Shown here piece by piece: positions 1 to 8,459 of a stretch of 64,000 bases of DNA (position 1 is the first letter of the stretch; each line of letters starts with the position of its first letter). The DNA lies in the NCBI RefSeq assembly GCF_001039275.2, contig NZ_CP030117.1:2666001-2730000 (forward strand). Reading direction: 5' to 3'. Source of the DNA: Brevibacillus brevis. GTDB lineage: Bacteria > Bacillota > Bacilli > Brevibacillales > Brevibacillaceae. The notes under the pieces were generated by a model. It ran no database searches and was not told the DNA's origin. It saw nothing but the letters and a program-made list of their open reading frames with translations. A program made the translations under genes and the position numbers.

Positions 1-1
1 G

Positions 2-673
2 CATATTGAACAGGGGCCGATTCTCGACGATGCAAAAGAAGCGATTGGAATCGTGTCGGCGATATCGGGGCCTTTGTGGTGGACGGTCGAGCTGACTGGC
101 TTTGCCGGGCACGCTGGTTCCGTACCGATGCCGATGAGAAAAGATGCACTAGTCGGCGCGGCAAAAGTAATTTTGGCAGTGAACGAGCTGGCAAAGCTCG
201 ATCCACAAGCGCCAACAGTCGGTACAGTCGGTCACTTGGAGGTTTTCCCGGATTCGCGCAACATCATTCCCGAGCGGGTGCGTTTATCGATTGATTTGCG
301 GGATATCGATTTGAAGCGTCGCGATGAGCGCGAACAAGCGTTGCGCGAGGCGATTGAGCTAGCCGCCGTAGAAGGTGGATTGAAATATACCATTACGGAA
401 GATACGAATAGTGACCCGCGTTACTGTGCCGACTGGATAAAGGCAATTATGCATGAGGAGAGCAGCAAGCTCGGTGCCTCTGTACGCGAGCTGATGAGTG
501 GTCCTTTCCACGACGCATTGGCACTCTCCTACGTTTGTGATTACGGGATGATTTTTGTCCGCTGCAAGGACGGTATCAGTCATAATCCGCAGGAATACGC
601 AGCCTATGAAGATGTGGCACTGGGAACAGAGCTGCTCTACAAAACCGTATTGCGGATGAGTATCAATCAATAA
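2..673 (+). CDS. M20-family Zn hydrolase, N-carbamoyl-L-amino-acid hydrolase/allantoate amidohydrolase type (5' truncated)
   Basis: The reading frame is already open at base 2 and yields 223 residues up to TAA. The first visible residues, HIEQGP, are the metal-site motif of the hydantoinase/carbamoylase branch of peptidase family M20. About 190 residues are therefore missing to the left. The dimerisation domain follows (GFAGHAGSVPM, then the RNIIPERV segment typical of the branch), and HDALALSYV and SHNPQEY near the end belong to the second half of the active site. Family members hydrolyse N-carbamoyl amino acids or ureidoglycolate/allantoate in purine or pyrimidine breakdown. The exact substrate cannot be told from this fragment. 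A hairpin terminator follows directly, so it is not obviously co-transcribed with the next gene. Confidence 0.85.
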   Translation, partial: HIEQGPILDDAKEAIGIVSAISGPLWWTVELTGFAGHAGSVPMPMRKDALVGAAKVILAVNELAKLDPQAPTVGTVGHLEVFPDSRNIIPERVRLSIDLRDIDLKRRDEREQALREAIELAAVEGGLKYTITEDTNSDPRYCADWIKAIMHEESSKLGASVRELMSGPFHDALALSYVCDYGMIFVRCKDGISHNPQEYAAYEDVALGTELLYKTVLRMSINQ

Positions 674-681
674 GAGAGAGG

Positions 682-714
682 GTCGCCCGTCTAAGCGGAT
701 AGGCGACTTTTTTT
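682..714 (+). terminator. Rho-independent terminator
   Basis: GTCGCC pairs with GGCGAC across a 14-base loop and is followed by a run of seven T. It lies just after the stop codon of the M20 hydrolase. Confidence 0.8.
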
Positions 715-802
715 CATACAGCCAATGACGAGACTTTACAGGCTGTTTTTGATATATTTTAGTCTGAGAGGTTCTTATCACGTTTGAGGAAGGAAGAATG
801 GC

Positions 803-1660
803 ATGAAAATGCGTGTTTCCGCTGTGCAGTACCATCTGCATACCATACATAGCTTTGAAGACTTTGCCAATCAAGTTGAGCACTACGTGAAAAACGCGCA
901 AGAGTACGACACAGAATTCCTCCTTTTCCCGGAGCTGTTTACGACTCAACTCATGTCAATCGGAGACGAGCAGGGCAATGCGCTGCCAATTACGGCATTG
1001 CCGTCATTCACGGATCAATATGTCGAGCTGTTTCGATCCCTCGCTGCCAAATATGAGATGCATCTGATTGGTGGAACACACATCATCGAGGAAAACGGCA
1101 AGCTTTACAATACGGCTTTTCTGTTTTACCCGGATGGACGTGTAGGGCAGCAGAAAAAAATCCATATCACCCCATGGGAAGTAAAAGGCTGGAACATGGG
1201 GGCTGGCGACTCGTTGCAAATCTTTGAGACCGACAAAGGGAAGGTCGCGATGATTATTTGCTACGACATCGAGTTTCCTGAGTGGGTGCGCATCGCCAAA
1301 GCACGGGGCGCAGACGTCATTTTCTGCCCATCCTGCACGGATGATCGCCACGCATTCCACCGCGTACGTTACACCAGCCATGCCCGGACGATTGAAAACC
1401 AGGTGTATGTCGTGTTGACTGGTACTGTAGGCTCGCTGCCGACAGTTGATTTCATGCGAGCGAACTTTGGACAAGCGGCGATCCTGACGCCAAACGATGT
1501 TCCGTTCCCTCCTCGTGGCGTTCTGGCTGAAGGGGAGATCAACCACGACATGATGGTAACCGCTGACTTGGATATCCAATTGCTATACGACGTACGAGAA
1601 AAAGGCTCCGTCACAACGTGGCGCGACCGCCGCATCGATTTGTATACCGACTGGAAGTAA
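803..1660 (+). CDS. Carbon-nitrogen hydrolase (nitrilase superfamily)
   Basis: The protein has 285 aa, the usual length of a stand-alone nitrilase-fold amidase. The Glu-Lys-Cys triad is visible: Glu in LLFPELF (about residue 43), Lys in QQKKIHITPWE (about 115) and Cys in MIICYDIEFPE (about 153). Such enzymes cleave small amides or N-carbamoyl compounds in the cytoplasm, and the substrate here is unknown. The start at 803 has an AGGAAGG ribosome site 8-10 bases upstream. The next gene is a GNAT acetyltransferase 36 bases downstream. In Bacillus YhcX-type proteins these two domains are fused in one chain, which points to a joint function. Confidence 0.9.
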   Translation: MKMRVSAVQYHLHTIHSFEDFANQVEHYVKNAQEYDTEFLLFPELFTTQLMSIGDEQGNALPITALPSFTDQYVELFRSLAAKYEMHLIGGTHIIEENGKLYNTAFLFYPDGRVGQQKKIHITPWEVKGWNMGAGDSLQIFETDKGKVAMIICYDIEFPEWVRIAKARGADVIFCPSCTDDRHAFHRVRYTSHARTIENQVYVVLTGTVGSLPTVDFMRANFGQAAILTPNDVPFPPRGVLAEGEINHDMMVTADLDIQLLYDVREKGSVTTWRDRRIDLYTDWK

Positions 1661-1696
1661 GCAATCCATCGTGATCTGGACAGCAGGAGGATGAAT

Positions 1697-2368
1697 ATGT
1701 ACAGAAAAGAACTGTATGTATTTGAAGGGAGCAAGCCGCGGAAAGCCGTTATTCGCAACTACAATCGCGCAGATTTCTTCGAATTGATCCAAATACAGGC
1801 GGAGAGCTTTCCCCCACCGTTTCCGTCTGAGCTATGGTGGAACCAGGAGCAGCTGACGAACCATATTACCCTGTTCCCAGAAGGTGCCATTTGTGTAGAA
1901 GTGGACGGTGTTTTGGCAGGTTCGATGACAGGGTTGCTCGTGAAGTTTGATCCGGCTCACCCCGAACATAAGTGGGAAGATGTCACGGATAGCGGTTATA
2001 TCCGTAATCATGATCCTGAGGGTGACACGCTGTACATTGTAGACATTTGTATTCGTCCGAGCTTCCGCAAGCTGGGATTGGGCCAACAGATGATGCAAGC
2101 GATGTATGAGCTGGTGGTACAAAAAGGACTGCGCAGATTGCTCGGCGGAGGTCGCATGCCAGGATATGGACGTTATGCAGACCAATGGACACCTGAGCAG
2201 TATTTGGAGCGTGTTCTGACAGGAGAAGTAAGAGACCCGGTGGTTACATTTCTCATGCGCTGCGGTCGTACGCCTGTTCAGGTCGTGGCGAATTATTTGG
2301 AAGATGAGGAATCTCGCAACTACGCGACGCTCATGGAATGGAAAAATCCATTTCAGCAGCATCTCTAG
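1697..2368 (+). CDS. GNAT-family N-acetyltransferase, YhcX N-terminal-domain type
   Basis: The protein has 223 aa. AGGAGG ends at 1690, leaving 6 bases before the ATG at 1697. The ATG at 1691 touches the ribosome site and is less likely. Motif A of the GNAT fold is visible in YIVDICIRPSFRKLGLGQQM, where the conserved Arg/Gln-x-x-Gly segment binds acetyl-CoA. The stretches GYIRNHDPEGDTLY, GRMPGYGRYAD and RNYATLMEWKN resemble the acetyltransferase half of B. subtilis YhcX. That protein also carries a nitrilase domain, encoded here by the preceding gene. The acceptor substrate is unknown. The coupling with a carbon-nitrogen hydrolase is an inference from gene order plus the known fusion. Confidence 0.85.
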   Translation: MYRKELYVFEGSKPRKAVIRNYNRADFFELIQIQAESFPPPFPSELWWNQEQLTNHITLFPEGAICVEVDGVLAGSMTGLLVKFDPAHPEHKWEDVTDSGYIRNHDPEGDTLYIVDICIRPSFRKLGLGQQMMQAMYELVVQKGLRRLLGGGRMPGYGRYADQWTPEQYLERVLTGEVRDPVVTFLMRCGRTPVQVVANYLEDEESRNYATLMEWKNPFQQHL

Positions 2369-2407
2369 GGTTTATCCGACATAATCGATCGAGAGGGGAT
2401 TTGACTG

Positions 2408-3079
2408 ATGGAATTCGTACGTATTCAACATATCGACAATCCGCTGTTTGCGAAAATGCACCGTTTGATGCAAGAGGTTTTCCCACCTGAGGAAGTATTG
2501 GAGTACGATCTGTGGAAAGAACCGCTGGAAGATCCGGGCATTCGCGTATTTGTAGCTGTACACGAAGGAGAAGTTGTGGGGGCTACCGAATACCGTTATT
2601 ACACGGACATGAACGTAGCCATGACAGACTTCACGATCATCGGCCGAGAAGGACTCGGAGTGGGACGATTCCTCGCCAGAGAGCGTCAAAAGGACCTGCT
2701 CGCTTTGGCTGCTGAAAACGGCAAGGAGCTGTACGGAATGTTTGCAGAAATCTACGACCCGTACCGTGTGGAAGAACACAACTTTGGCGGAATCAAGCCG
2801 ATGGACCCATTTGTACGTCGGGAAGTGCTCTCTCATCTGGGATACAAACGTACGAACTTTGCGTATGTGCATCCGTCCTGGCAAAATGACGGCGAAGCGG
2901 TATCCGGACTGGATCTCGGCTTCATGCCGACAAACGAAGAGCAAACGACCCTCGAAGCGGATCTGATCGTCACCTTCCTGAAGCGTTATTACGCCGTGCT
3001 TCCACAAAAGCCACAAGCATGGCTCGACATGGTGAAAGACTTGGAGAGCAAAGAAACGGTGGAGCTACTCCCTATTTAA
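2408..3079 (+). CDS. GNAT-like acetyltransferase, function unknown
   Basis: The protein has 223 aa, with GAGAGGGG upstream of the ATG. An acetyl-CoA-binding loop is visible around residue 80 (TDFTIIGREGLGVGRFLARE), after a VGATEYRYY strand. The C-terminal half is not one I recognise. It lies 39 bases after the YhcX-type acetyltransferase and before a terminator, so the nitrilase and the two acetyltransferases are probably one transcript. The third member may act on the same substrate, but this is an inference. Confidence 0.7.
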   Translation: MEFVRIQHIDNPLFAKMHRLMQEVFPPEEVLEYDLWKEPLEDPGIRVFVAVHEGEVVGATEYRYYTDMNVAMTDFTIIGREGLGVGRFLARERQKDLLALAAENGKELYGMFAEIYDPYRVEEHNFGGIKPMDPFVRREVLSHLGYKRTNFAYVHPSWQNDGEAVSGLDLGFMPTNEEQTTLEADLIVTFLKRYYAVLPQKPQAWLDMVKDLESKETVELLPI

Positions 3080-3099
3080 TCGCAAGACAACAAGAACCA

Positions 3100-3142
3100 A
3101 CTCTCCTGTGGAGCATTGTTCACGGCTCCATGGGAGTTTTTC
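3100..3142 (+). terminator. Rho-independent terminator
   Basis: An imperfect hairpin (ACTCTCCTGTGGAGC against GCTCCATGGGAGT) is followed by TTTTTCG. It closes the nitrilase-GNAT-GNAT unit. Confidence 0.7.
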
Positions 3143-3198
3143 GTAGTAGGCTAGTCAGATTATTACGAAAATACAAGCTGGATGAAGAGGGAATCAAA

Positions 3199-3534
3199 AT
3201 GAAAATTATCACCCTATGCGGGTCAACCAAATTCAAAAAGGAATTTGAGCAGGCGAATACGTATCTGACGCTCCAAGGAAACATCGTGATGAGCGTAGCC
3301 TTTTTCGAGCAGAGTGAGGGTTTTGCGATATCACAGGAGCAAGTAGATCTACTCACAGACATTCACTTTCGAAAAATCGATTTGTCCGACGAGATTTTTG
3401 TCATCGATGTAGAGGGGTATATCGGTAGCAGTACAAGCAAAGAAATTGCGTATGCAAAAGAACAAGGGAAGCCCGTTTATTATTACTCCAAGAGTGGGAT
3501 CAACGATAACGTGATTGCCGCATTCTTTCTCTAA
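3199..3534 (+). CDS. Small protein of nucleoside 2-deoxyribosyltransferase-like (DUF4406-type) fold
   Basis: The protein has 111 aa. It starts at the ATG at 3199 because homology-like sequence begins there (MKIITLCGSTKF) and an AGAGGGAA ribosome site precedes it. The layout is a Rossmann-like strand with a GS loop at the N-terminus, ending in DEIFVIDVEGYIGSSTSKEIAYAK. It resembles the small nucleoside-deoxyribosyltransferase-like proteins in which Ser/Thr and Glu of the last motif contact the sugar. I see no proof of catalysis. It sits alone between two hairpin-bounded groups. Confidence 0.55.
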   Translation: MKIITLCGSTKFKKEFEQANTYLTLQGNIVMSVAFFEQSEGFAISQEQVDLLTDIHFRKIDLSDEIFVIDVEGYIGSSTSKEIAYAKEQGKPVYYYSKSGINDNVIAAFFL

Positions 3535-3558
3535 CCAGAAAAAACAGAGGTGAAACAG

Positions 3559-3801
3559 GTGAAAGCTCAAAATCTAGCGTCGATCTTCCTCTACATAGCC
3601 GTCATCTTTCACTTGCTGGGCATGAGTGGCTGGACTTCTGCAAAGCTAGCACAACCAATCGAGCTCGCCATCCTCGGGCTGATGCTCCTGTCTATTTTCA
3701 TTTTACGGAAAAAGAAACGAAAAAAGCGTCGGGCAAGTAGACGAGCACCGGAAGTAGCAGTCATGCTTGAGCATGCCGAGGAAGGAGAGCCGGGCAAATG
3801 A
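3559..3801 (+). CDS. Small two-helix membrane protein of unknown function
   Basis: The protein has 80 aa from the GTG at 3559. The in-frame GTG at 3550 overlaps the AGAGGTG ribosome site and is less likely. Two hydrophobic segments (about residues 7-24 and 33-48) are followed by a very basic tail rich in Lys and Arg (about 50-62) and an acidic end. That suggests membrane insertion with the tail in the cytoplasm. The stop codon overlaps the ATG of the sigma-54 activator (ATGA), so the two are translationally coupled. I do not recognise the family. Confidence 0.6.
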   Translation: MKAQNLASIFLYIAVIFHLLGMSGWTSAKLAQPIELAILGLMLLSIFILRKKKRKKRRASRRAPEVAVMLEHAEEGEPGK

Positions 3802-5096
3802 TCCATGACATCCACATGCAGGCGATTCTGGATGCTTCTCATGACGGGATCATTGCGGTCGATCGGGATTCCATTATTATCGGGGTCAATAAAAATGCGA
3901 TGGAAATACTCGGCCTGCCAGGCAATATCGTTGGACAAAAAATTACCCGTTATATCCCCAATTCAGATATGTTGAGAATTTTGGCAACGGGGAAAAAAGA
4001 GATTGGGGACATCGCAACGATCCTGAATCGACAAATAATCATCAACCGTTTGCCGATTGTCGTAGAGGGTGAAATCGTAGGTGCTGTGTCCACTTTTAAA
4101 GAGATCACCGACATTCAAAAAATGGAGATGCGCATTCGCAAGCAGAGCATGGAGAGCGGCTTGGAAGCCAAATTCCGCCTGGAGGATATCGTTGGAGATT
4201 CTTCTGCGATCCGCGAAGCGAAGGAATGGGCGGAAACTTTCGCACGGACAGATGCGACGGTTCTCATACAGGGGGAGTCCGGGACTGGCAAGGAGCTGTT
4301 TGCCCAAGGGATTCATTTGAGCAGCCAGCGTGCTACCGGGCCGTTCATTCCGGTTAACTGTGCGGCTCTCCCCGGCAACTTATTGGAGAGCGAATTGTTT
4401 GGATACGAGGAAGGAGCATTTACTGGCGCCCGCAAAGGCGGAAAGCCTGGGCTGTTTGAATTGGCACACGGAGGGACTCTGTTTCTCGATGAAATCGGAG
4501 AGATGTCGATCCCGATCCAAGCGTTGCTCTTGCGTATCTTGCAGGAGAAAAAAGTGCGCAGAATCAGCGGGGAGCGTATCGTCCCTGTCGATGTGAGAAT
4601 CATCGCGGCAACGAATCGGGATTTGGAACGACTGGTAGAGGAAAAGCAGTTTCGCTCAGACCTGTACTTCCGATTGAATGTGTTGACGCTTGAGCTGCCT
4701 GCTTTGCGAGAACGAATTGAAGATATTCCGCTATTGGTGGCATCGATCATGGGAGAAATCAAGGAACGGGAAAATAAAAGGCATCTGAAAGTAGAGGAGG
4801 CCGTTTTCCACGTTCTCAAACAATATGACTGGCCAGGCAATGTACGAGAACTGCGCAACGTGGTAGAAAGAATGGTCTTGCTCTGTAAGAATGACGCGCT
4901 TGGCAAGGAGGACACGGCTTTTTTTGCCAAGAAGCTGTATCAGCGACAATCTTACCGTGATCAAGAAGAGAGAGAAGCAGAAGTCATCCGAAAGGTTTTG
5001 GCGGAAACGAAGGGAAACAAGGGAGAGGCGGCGAAAATTTTGGGAATGGATCGGTCCACCCTGTGGAGAAAAATGAAGCGCTACGAAAGATTGTAG
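3798..5096 (+). CDS. Sigma-54-dependent transcriptional activator with PAS sensor domain
   Basis: The protein has 432 aa in three parts. A PAS domain (about residues 5-110) probably senses a ligand. The AAA+ domain (about 130-365) has Walker A GESGTGKE near 159, the sigma-54-contacting GAFTGA near 205 and Walker [13 protein letters not shown] near 230. A Fis-type helix-turn-helix sits at the C-terminus ([18 protein letters not shown]). There is no receiver domain, so it is probably regulated by a small molecule rather than by phosphorylation. A canonical -24/-12 promoter lies 94 bases after its stop, ahead of the ECF operon, which is the obvious target. Confidence 0.92.
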   Translation: MIHDIHMQAILDASHDGIIAVDRDSIIIGVNKNAMEILGLPGNIVGQKITRYIPNSDMLRILATGKKEIGDIATILNRQIIINRLPIVVEGEIVGAVSTFKEITDIQKMEMRIRKQSMESGLEAKFRLEDIVGDSSAIREAKEWAETFARTDATVLIQGESGTGKELFAQGIHLSSQRATGPFIPVNCAALPGNLLESELFGYEEGAFTGARKGGKPGLFELAHGGTLFLDEIGEMSIPIQALLLRILQEKKVRRISGERIVPVDVRIIAATNRDLERLVEEKQFRSDLYFRLNVLTLELPALRERIEDIPLLVASIMGEIKERENKRHLKVEEAVFHVLKQYDWPGNVRELRNVVERMVLLCKNDALGKEDTAFFAKKLYQRQSYRDQEEREAEVIRKVLAETKGNKGEAAKILGMDRSTLWRKMKRYERL

Positions 5097-5100
5097 AAAT

Positions 5101-5138
5101 TGATGCAAGCGCAACATCAGCGATGCATGTTTGCAACA
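5101..5138 (+). promoter_or_regulatory. Possible upstream activator site for the sigma-54 activator
   Basis: Inverted half-sites TGATGCAA (5101-5108) and TTGCAACA (5131-5138) are centred about 95 bases upstream of the expected transcription start. That is the usual place for an enhancer-binding-protein site. The call rests on symmetry and position only. Confidence 0.4.
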
Positions 5139-5189
5139 GAGTTATTCAGTTTCTTGTTTAATTTACAGAAAATTTAAAACATATTCATC

Positions 5190-5205
5190 TGGCATGGTAG
5201 TTGCT
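5190..5205 (+). promoter_or_regulatory. Sigma-54 (-24/-12) promoter of the ECF-peptidase operon
   Basis: The sequence TGGCATGGTAGTTGCT matches the consensus TGGCAYR-N4-TTGCW. It has exactly 10 bases between the GG and GC dinucleotides. Transcription should begin near 5216, about 43 bases before the first start codon. Confidence 0.88.
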
Positions 5206-5258
5206 TATTGATGGAGAACACAGCACATACGACTTTTACGAAGAGGCGAGGGGAGAGC

Positions 5259-6128
5259 ATGACACCACAACCGATTATTCGTGTAGAAAATGTCTCGTTT
5301 GCCTATCAGGTTAACCAAGATCAACAAATTCCTGTCCTGCAAAATGTCTCCCTAGAAGTGTTTCCAGGAGAGTATGTTGCCATCATCGGTCATAATGGGT
5401 CCGGTAAGTCAACGTTGTCTAAGCATCTCAATGGAATTTTGACTCCAAACGATGGCGATGTCATTGTTAACGGTATCAACACACGTGAAAAACAGCGAAT
5501 TCACGAAGTGAGGAGCCGTGTCGGGATGGTTTTTCAGCATCCGGACAATCAGATTGTCGCGACGATTGTAGAGGACGATGTGGCCTTCGGATTGGAGAAT
5601 ATCGGGACATCTGCGGAAGAAATGAAAACGCGAGTGGATAATGCTCTAGAGGCTGTTGGGATGAGTGCCTTTCGTCATCGTCCGCCTCATCATTTGTCTG
5701 GCGGACAAAAGCAACGGATCGCCATTGCGGGGATATTGGCGATGAAGCCGCAAGTCCTTGTCATGGATGAAGCGACGAGTATGCTGGACAGCTACGGTAG
5801 ACAGGATATACTGGCAGTCGTTCGCAAGCTGCATCGCGAAGGAATGACGATCGTCACCGTGACTCATCACATGTCAGAGGTAGCAGAAGCGGATCGCGTT
5901 ATCGTGATGGAGGGTGGCAAGATCGTATTGGAGGGTACCCCGCGTGAAGTGTTTTCCCATCAGGAAAGACTACGCGAGCTTCATCTGGATGTTCCGGACG
6001 CGAGCCGAATTGCTCATCTCGTTCACTCCGAAAATAGCGAATTTTCACCTGATCTCATCCACAATGAGGAAGTTGTCGCGGAGGTTAATCGTCTATACGT
6101 CAGGCAAGCGGAGGCGAGTGGTTCATGA
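5259..6128 (+). CDS. ecfA1: ECF transporter ATPase, A1 subunit
   Basis: The protein has 289 aa from the ATG at 5259, behind GGGGAGAG. Farther upstream in-frame ATG codons would lie at or before the predicted promoter start. The Walker A loop is GHNGSGKSTLSKHL (about residue 45), the Q-loop VGMVFQHPDNQ, the signature LSGGQKQR and Walker B VLVMDEATSMLD. EcfA1 pairs with EcfA2 and EcfT to energise uptake of vitamins or other trace solutes bound by a membrane S component. The stop overlaps the next start by four bases. This whole module sits in an operon with its own S component and two hydrolases, so it is a dedicated (group I) ECF system rather than the shared housekeeping one. Confidence 0.92.
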   Translation: MTPQPIIRVENVSFAYQVNQDQQIPVLQNVSLEVFPGEYVAIIGHNGSGKSTLSKHLNGILTPNDGDVIVNGINTREKQRIHEVRSRVGMVFQHPDNQIVATIVEDDVAFGLENIGTSAEEMKTRVDNALEAVGMSAFRHRPPHHLSGGQKQRIAIAGILAMKPQVLVMDEATSMLDSYGRQDILAVVRKLHREGMTIVTVTHHMSEVAEADRVIVMEGGKIVLEGTPREVFSHQERLRELHLDVPDASRIAHLVHSENSEFSPDLIHNEEVVAEVNRLYVRQAEASGS

Positions 6129-6985
6129 CGCAACCGATTGTAAACGTAGAAAATCTATCTCATGTCTACATGCAGGGAACACCCCTCGAACATCGGGCTC
6201 TCGACCAGGTAAGCATACAGGTGGCAGAGGGCGAATGCTTGGCGATTATCGGCCATACCGGATCGGGGAAATCGACGTTAATCCAGCATTTTAACGGCCT
6301 GATTCGCCCGCAATCCGGTACAGTCATCATCAATGGAATGGATGTATCTTCACCCAAGATCGATATTCGTACGTTACGCAGACAAGTGGGGCTCGTTTTT
6401 CAAAACCCGGAGGATCAACTGTTCGAAAAACTGGTCGGTGATGATGTAGCCTACGGCCCTTTTCGGATGGGGCTTCCTTTAGAGGAAGTGCGGCGACGCG
6501 TTCAGTGGGCGATGGACTTGGTCGGCCTCTCGTTTCAGGAGATGAAAGACCGTCCCACTTTTGCCTTGAGTGGCGGACAGAAACGCAAGGTGGCATTGGC
6601 TGGCGTCCTTTCCTTGCAACCCAAGGTTCTCGTGCTTGACGAGCCAACAGCAGGGCTGGACCCGCGTTCTCGTCTTGAGCTATTGGAACGCATCCGCCGT
6701 CTCAATCGGGAAGAAAAGCTAACGGTTATTTTCGTCTCACACAATATGGAAGAGGTCGCCAAGCTTGCGGATCGTGTCTACGTCATGGCAAACGGGAAAT
6801 CAGTCTGCGAAGGGACACCGCGACAAATTTTTGGCAATCAGGAATTGCTGCGACAGCATCATATCGGCACACCAGAATCGGTTGATATTTTATACAGACT
6901 CCGTGAACAGGGCTACAGCATCGATCCTAGCGCTTTTTTACCCGAAGAGACAGCGATGGAAATTTTGAAACTGTTGAACCGCTAA
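6125..6985 (+). CDS. ecfA2: ECF transporter ATPase, A2 subunit
   Basis: The protein has 286 aa. Walker A is GHTGSGKSTLIQHF, the Q-loop VGLVFQNPEDQLFEK, the signature LSGGQKRKVA and Walker B VLVLDEPTAGLDP. The QLFEK segment after the Q-loop is typical of the A2-type ATPase. The start overlaps the end of ecfA1 (ATGA), which favours equal synthesis of the heterodimer. It works at the cytoplasmic membrane with EcfT. Confidence 0.92.
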   Translation: MTQPIVNVENLSHVYMQGTPLEHRALDQVSIQVAEGECLAIIGHTGSGKSTLIQHFNGLIRPQSGTVIINGMDVSSPKIDIRTLRRQVGLVFQNPEDQLFEKLVGDDVAYGPFRMGLPLEEVRRRVQWAMDLVGLSFQEMKDRPTFALSGGQKRKVALAGVLSLQPKVLVLDEPTAGLDPRSRLELLERIRRLNREEKLTVIFVSHNMEEVAKLADRVYVMANGKSVCEGTPRQIFGNQELLRQHHIGTPESVDILYRLREQGYSIDPSAFLPEETAMEILKLLNR

Positions 6986-6998
6986 GGAGGGGGTCCAC

Positions 6999-7835
6999 AT
7001 GTCAGCAGAATTTGAATTGACGCGCAATATTACCATCGGTCAATATTTACCCACTGCTTCGGTCGTTCATCGTCTCGATCCTCGCTTCAAGCTTGGTGCC
7101 TTCGTCATTCTCATCCTAGCCATTGCCATCTGCGATACATACGTGGGTAATCTGTTTGCTTTAGCCATTTGTATCTGGATGTTTCAAATCTCAAAAATCC
7201 CCTTGCATTACGGCATATCCGGGATCAAGCCAGCTATCCCCTTTATCATTATTTTGGCGATCATGCAGTTGCTTTTTTACGGGGAGGTTGTGAATGGCGG
7301 AACCGTTTATTTGAAATACGGCTTCATCACGATCACAAGTGAGAGTGTGCGCCTCGTCATCGTGTCTGCCATGCGGTTTGTAGAAGTGATCTTCTTATCA
7401 AGTGTCCTTACGCTCAGCACTTCGACGACGGAACTCACGCACGGCATGGAACGACTGCTGGGGCCTTTGGAAAAAGTAAAGTTTCCCGTTCACGCGTTTG
7501 CATTGATCATCACGATTGCTGTGCGCTTTGTACCTACCTTCGCGATGGAAATGGAAAAAATGATGAAAGCACAAGCGTCCCGTGGTGCAGATTTTGGTAC
7601 AGGAGAATGGTGGCGGATCATCCAGCGAACAAAAGATATGTTTCCCATCATCATCCCGCTGTTTAATGTGGCACTCTCCAGAGCAGAAGATTTGATTTTG
7701 GCAATGGAAGCCAGATGCTACACACCAGGTGCTGCACGGACCAGATACACCCAATACAAGGCAGTAGGCAAGGATTACGTCGCGCTGATCGCAAGCATAG
7801 TCATTTCTGCCGTCATGCTCGCCATACCTTGGTAA
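6999..7835 (+). CDS. ecfT: ECF transporter transmembrane subunit EcfT
   Basis: The protein has 278 aa, with AGGAGGGGG 8 bases before the ATG. Several hydrophobic segments lie in the first 130 residues. The two cytoplasmic Ala-Arg-Gly-type coupling motifs are seen as KAQASRGAD (about residue 190) and MEARCYTPG (about 230). They transmit ATPase movement to the S component. It lies 13 bases after ecfA2. Confidence 0.92.
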   Translation: MSAEFELTRNITIGQYLPTASVVHRLDPRFKLGAFVILILAIAICDTYVGNLFALAICIWMFQISKIPLHYGISGIKPAIPFIIILAIMQLLFYGEVVNGGTVYLKYGFITITSESVRLVIVSAMRFVEVIFLSSVLTLSTSTTELTHGMERLLGPLEKVKFPVHAFALIITIAVRFVPTFAMEMEKMMKAQASRGADFGTGEWWRIIQRTKDMFPIIIPLFNVALSRAEDLILAMEARCYTPGAARTRYTQYKAVGKDYVALIASIVISAVMLAIPW

Positions 7836-7901
7836 GGAAGACTAGCGGGAACTCGCCCGAATAGGGCATTCCACATAAAACTCGTAAAAGGAGGAGTATG
7901 C

Positions 7902-8459
7902 ATGGAAAAAGGCTTGACCGTTCGCAAGATTGTCATTGCAGGCGTTCTGGGCGCGATAGCGATTTTGCTCGGGGTGACACGTCTCGGCTACATTCCGGTT
8001 CCGACAGCAGCGGGCAATGCCACTATTATGCACATCCCGGCTGTTATCGGGGGGATAATGGAGGGCTGGGGCGTTGGTATGATCATTGGCCTTATATTTG
8101 GAGTCTCTTCTTTCTTAAATGCCACGGTCCCGCTGTTTAAAGATCCCCTTGTCGCCATCCTGCCACGGTTGTTCATCGGTGTGACTGCGTACTTGACCTA
8201 TGTCGGTTTGAAAAACGTCAATCAGTACTTGGCGATTGGTGCCGCTGGCTTTATTGGGGCGATGACAAACACGATTTTGGTACTGGGCATGGCCGTTATT
8301 CGAGGATACATGACGCTTGGTGTAGCGACAACAGTCGCAATCACGAGCGGTTTGCCAGAAGCAATTGTTTCTGTCATTGTTACATTGGCTGTCGTTGCGG
8401 CTTGGAAGAAATTGGGCTCAGTGGGCAGACAAAAATCAAAAATTTCAGGAGACTTATAA
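7902..8459 (+). CDS. ECF transporter substrate-binding S component, substrate unknown
   Basis: The protein has 185 aa with about six hydrophobic helices. The ribosome site AAAGGAGGAG precedes two ATGs, and only the one at 7902 opens this frame. The loop after helix 1 (IPVPTAAGNATIMHIPAV) and the glycine-rich GGIMEGWGVGMIIGLIFGV segment are typical of the ECF S-component superfamily that includes riboflavin, folate and pantothenate binders. I cannot assign it to a named vitamin family. The downstream amidohydrolases suggest a ligand with an amide bond. The stop overlaps the ATG of the next gene. Confidence 0.85.
   Translation: MEKGLTVRKIVIAGVLGAIAILLGVTRLGYIPVPTAAGNATIMHIPAVIGGIMEGWGVGMIIGLIFGVSSFLNATVPLFKDPLVAILPRLFIGVTAYLTYVGLKNVNQYLAIGAAGFIGAMTNTILVLGMAVIRGYMTLGVATTVAITSGLPEAIVSVIVTLAVVAAWKKLGSVGRQKSKISGDL

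Noticed and set aside
4313-4930. Reverse-strand frame of 205 codons opposite the sigma-54 activator
   Set aside because: It is Ser/Arg-rich shadow sequence without a start context. The forward frame has all AAA+ motifs.
5206-5258. Riboswitch controlling the ECF operon
   Set aside because: The predicted leader after the sigma-54 promoter is only about 43 bases, too short for a vitamin riboswitch and its expression platform.
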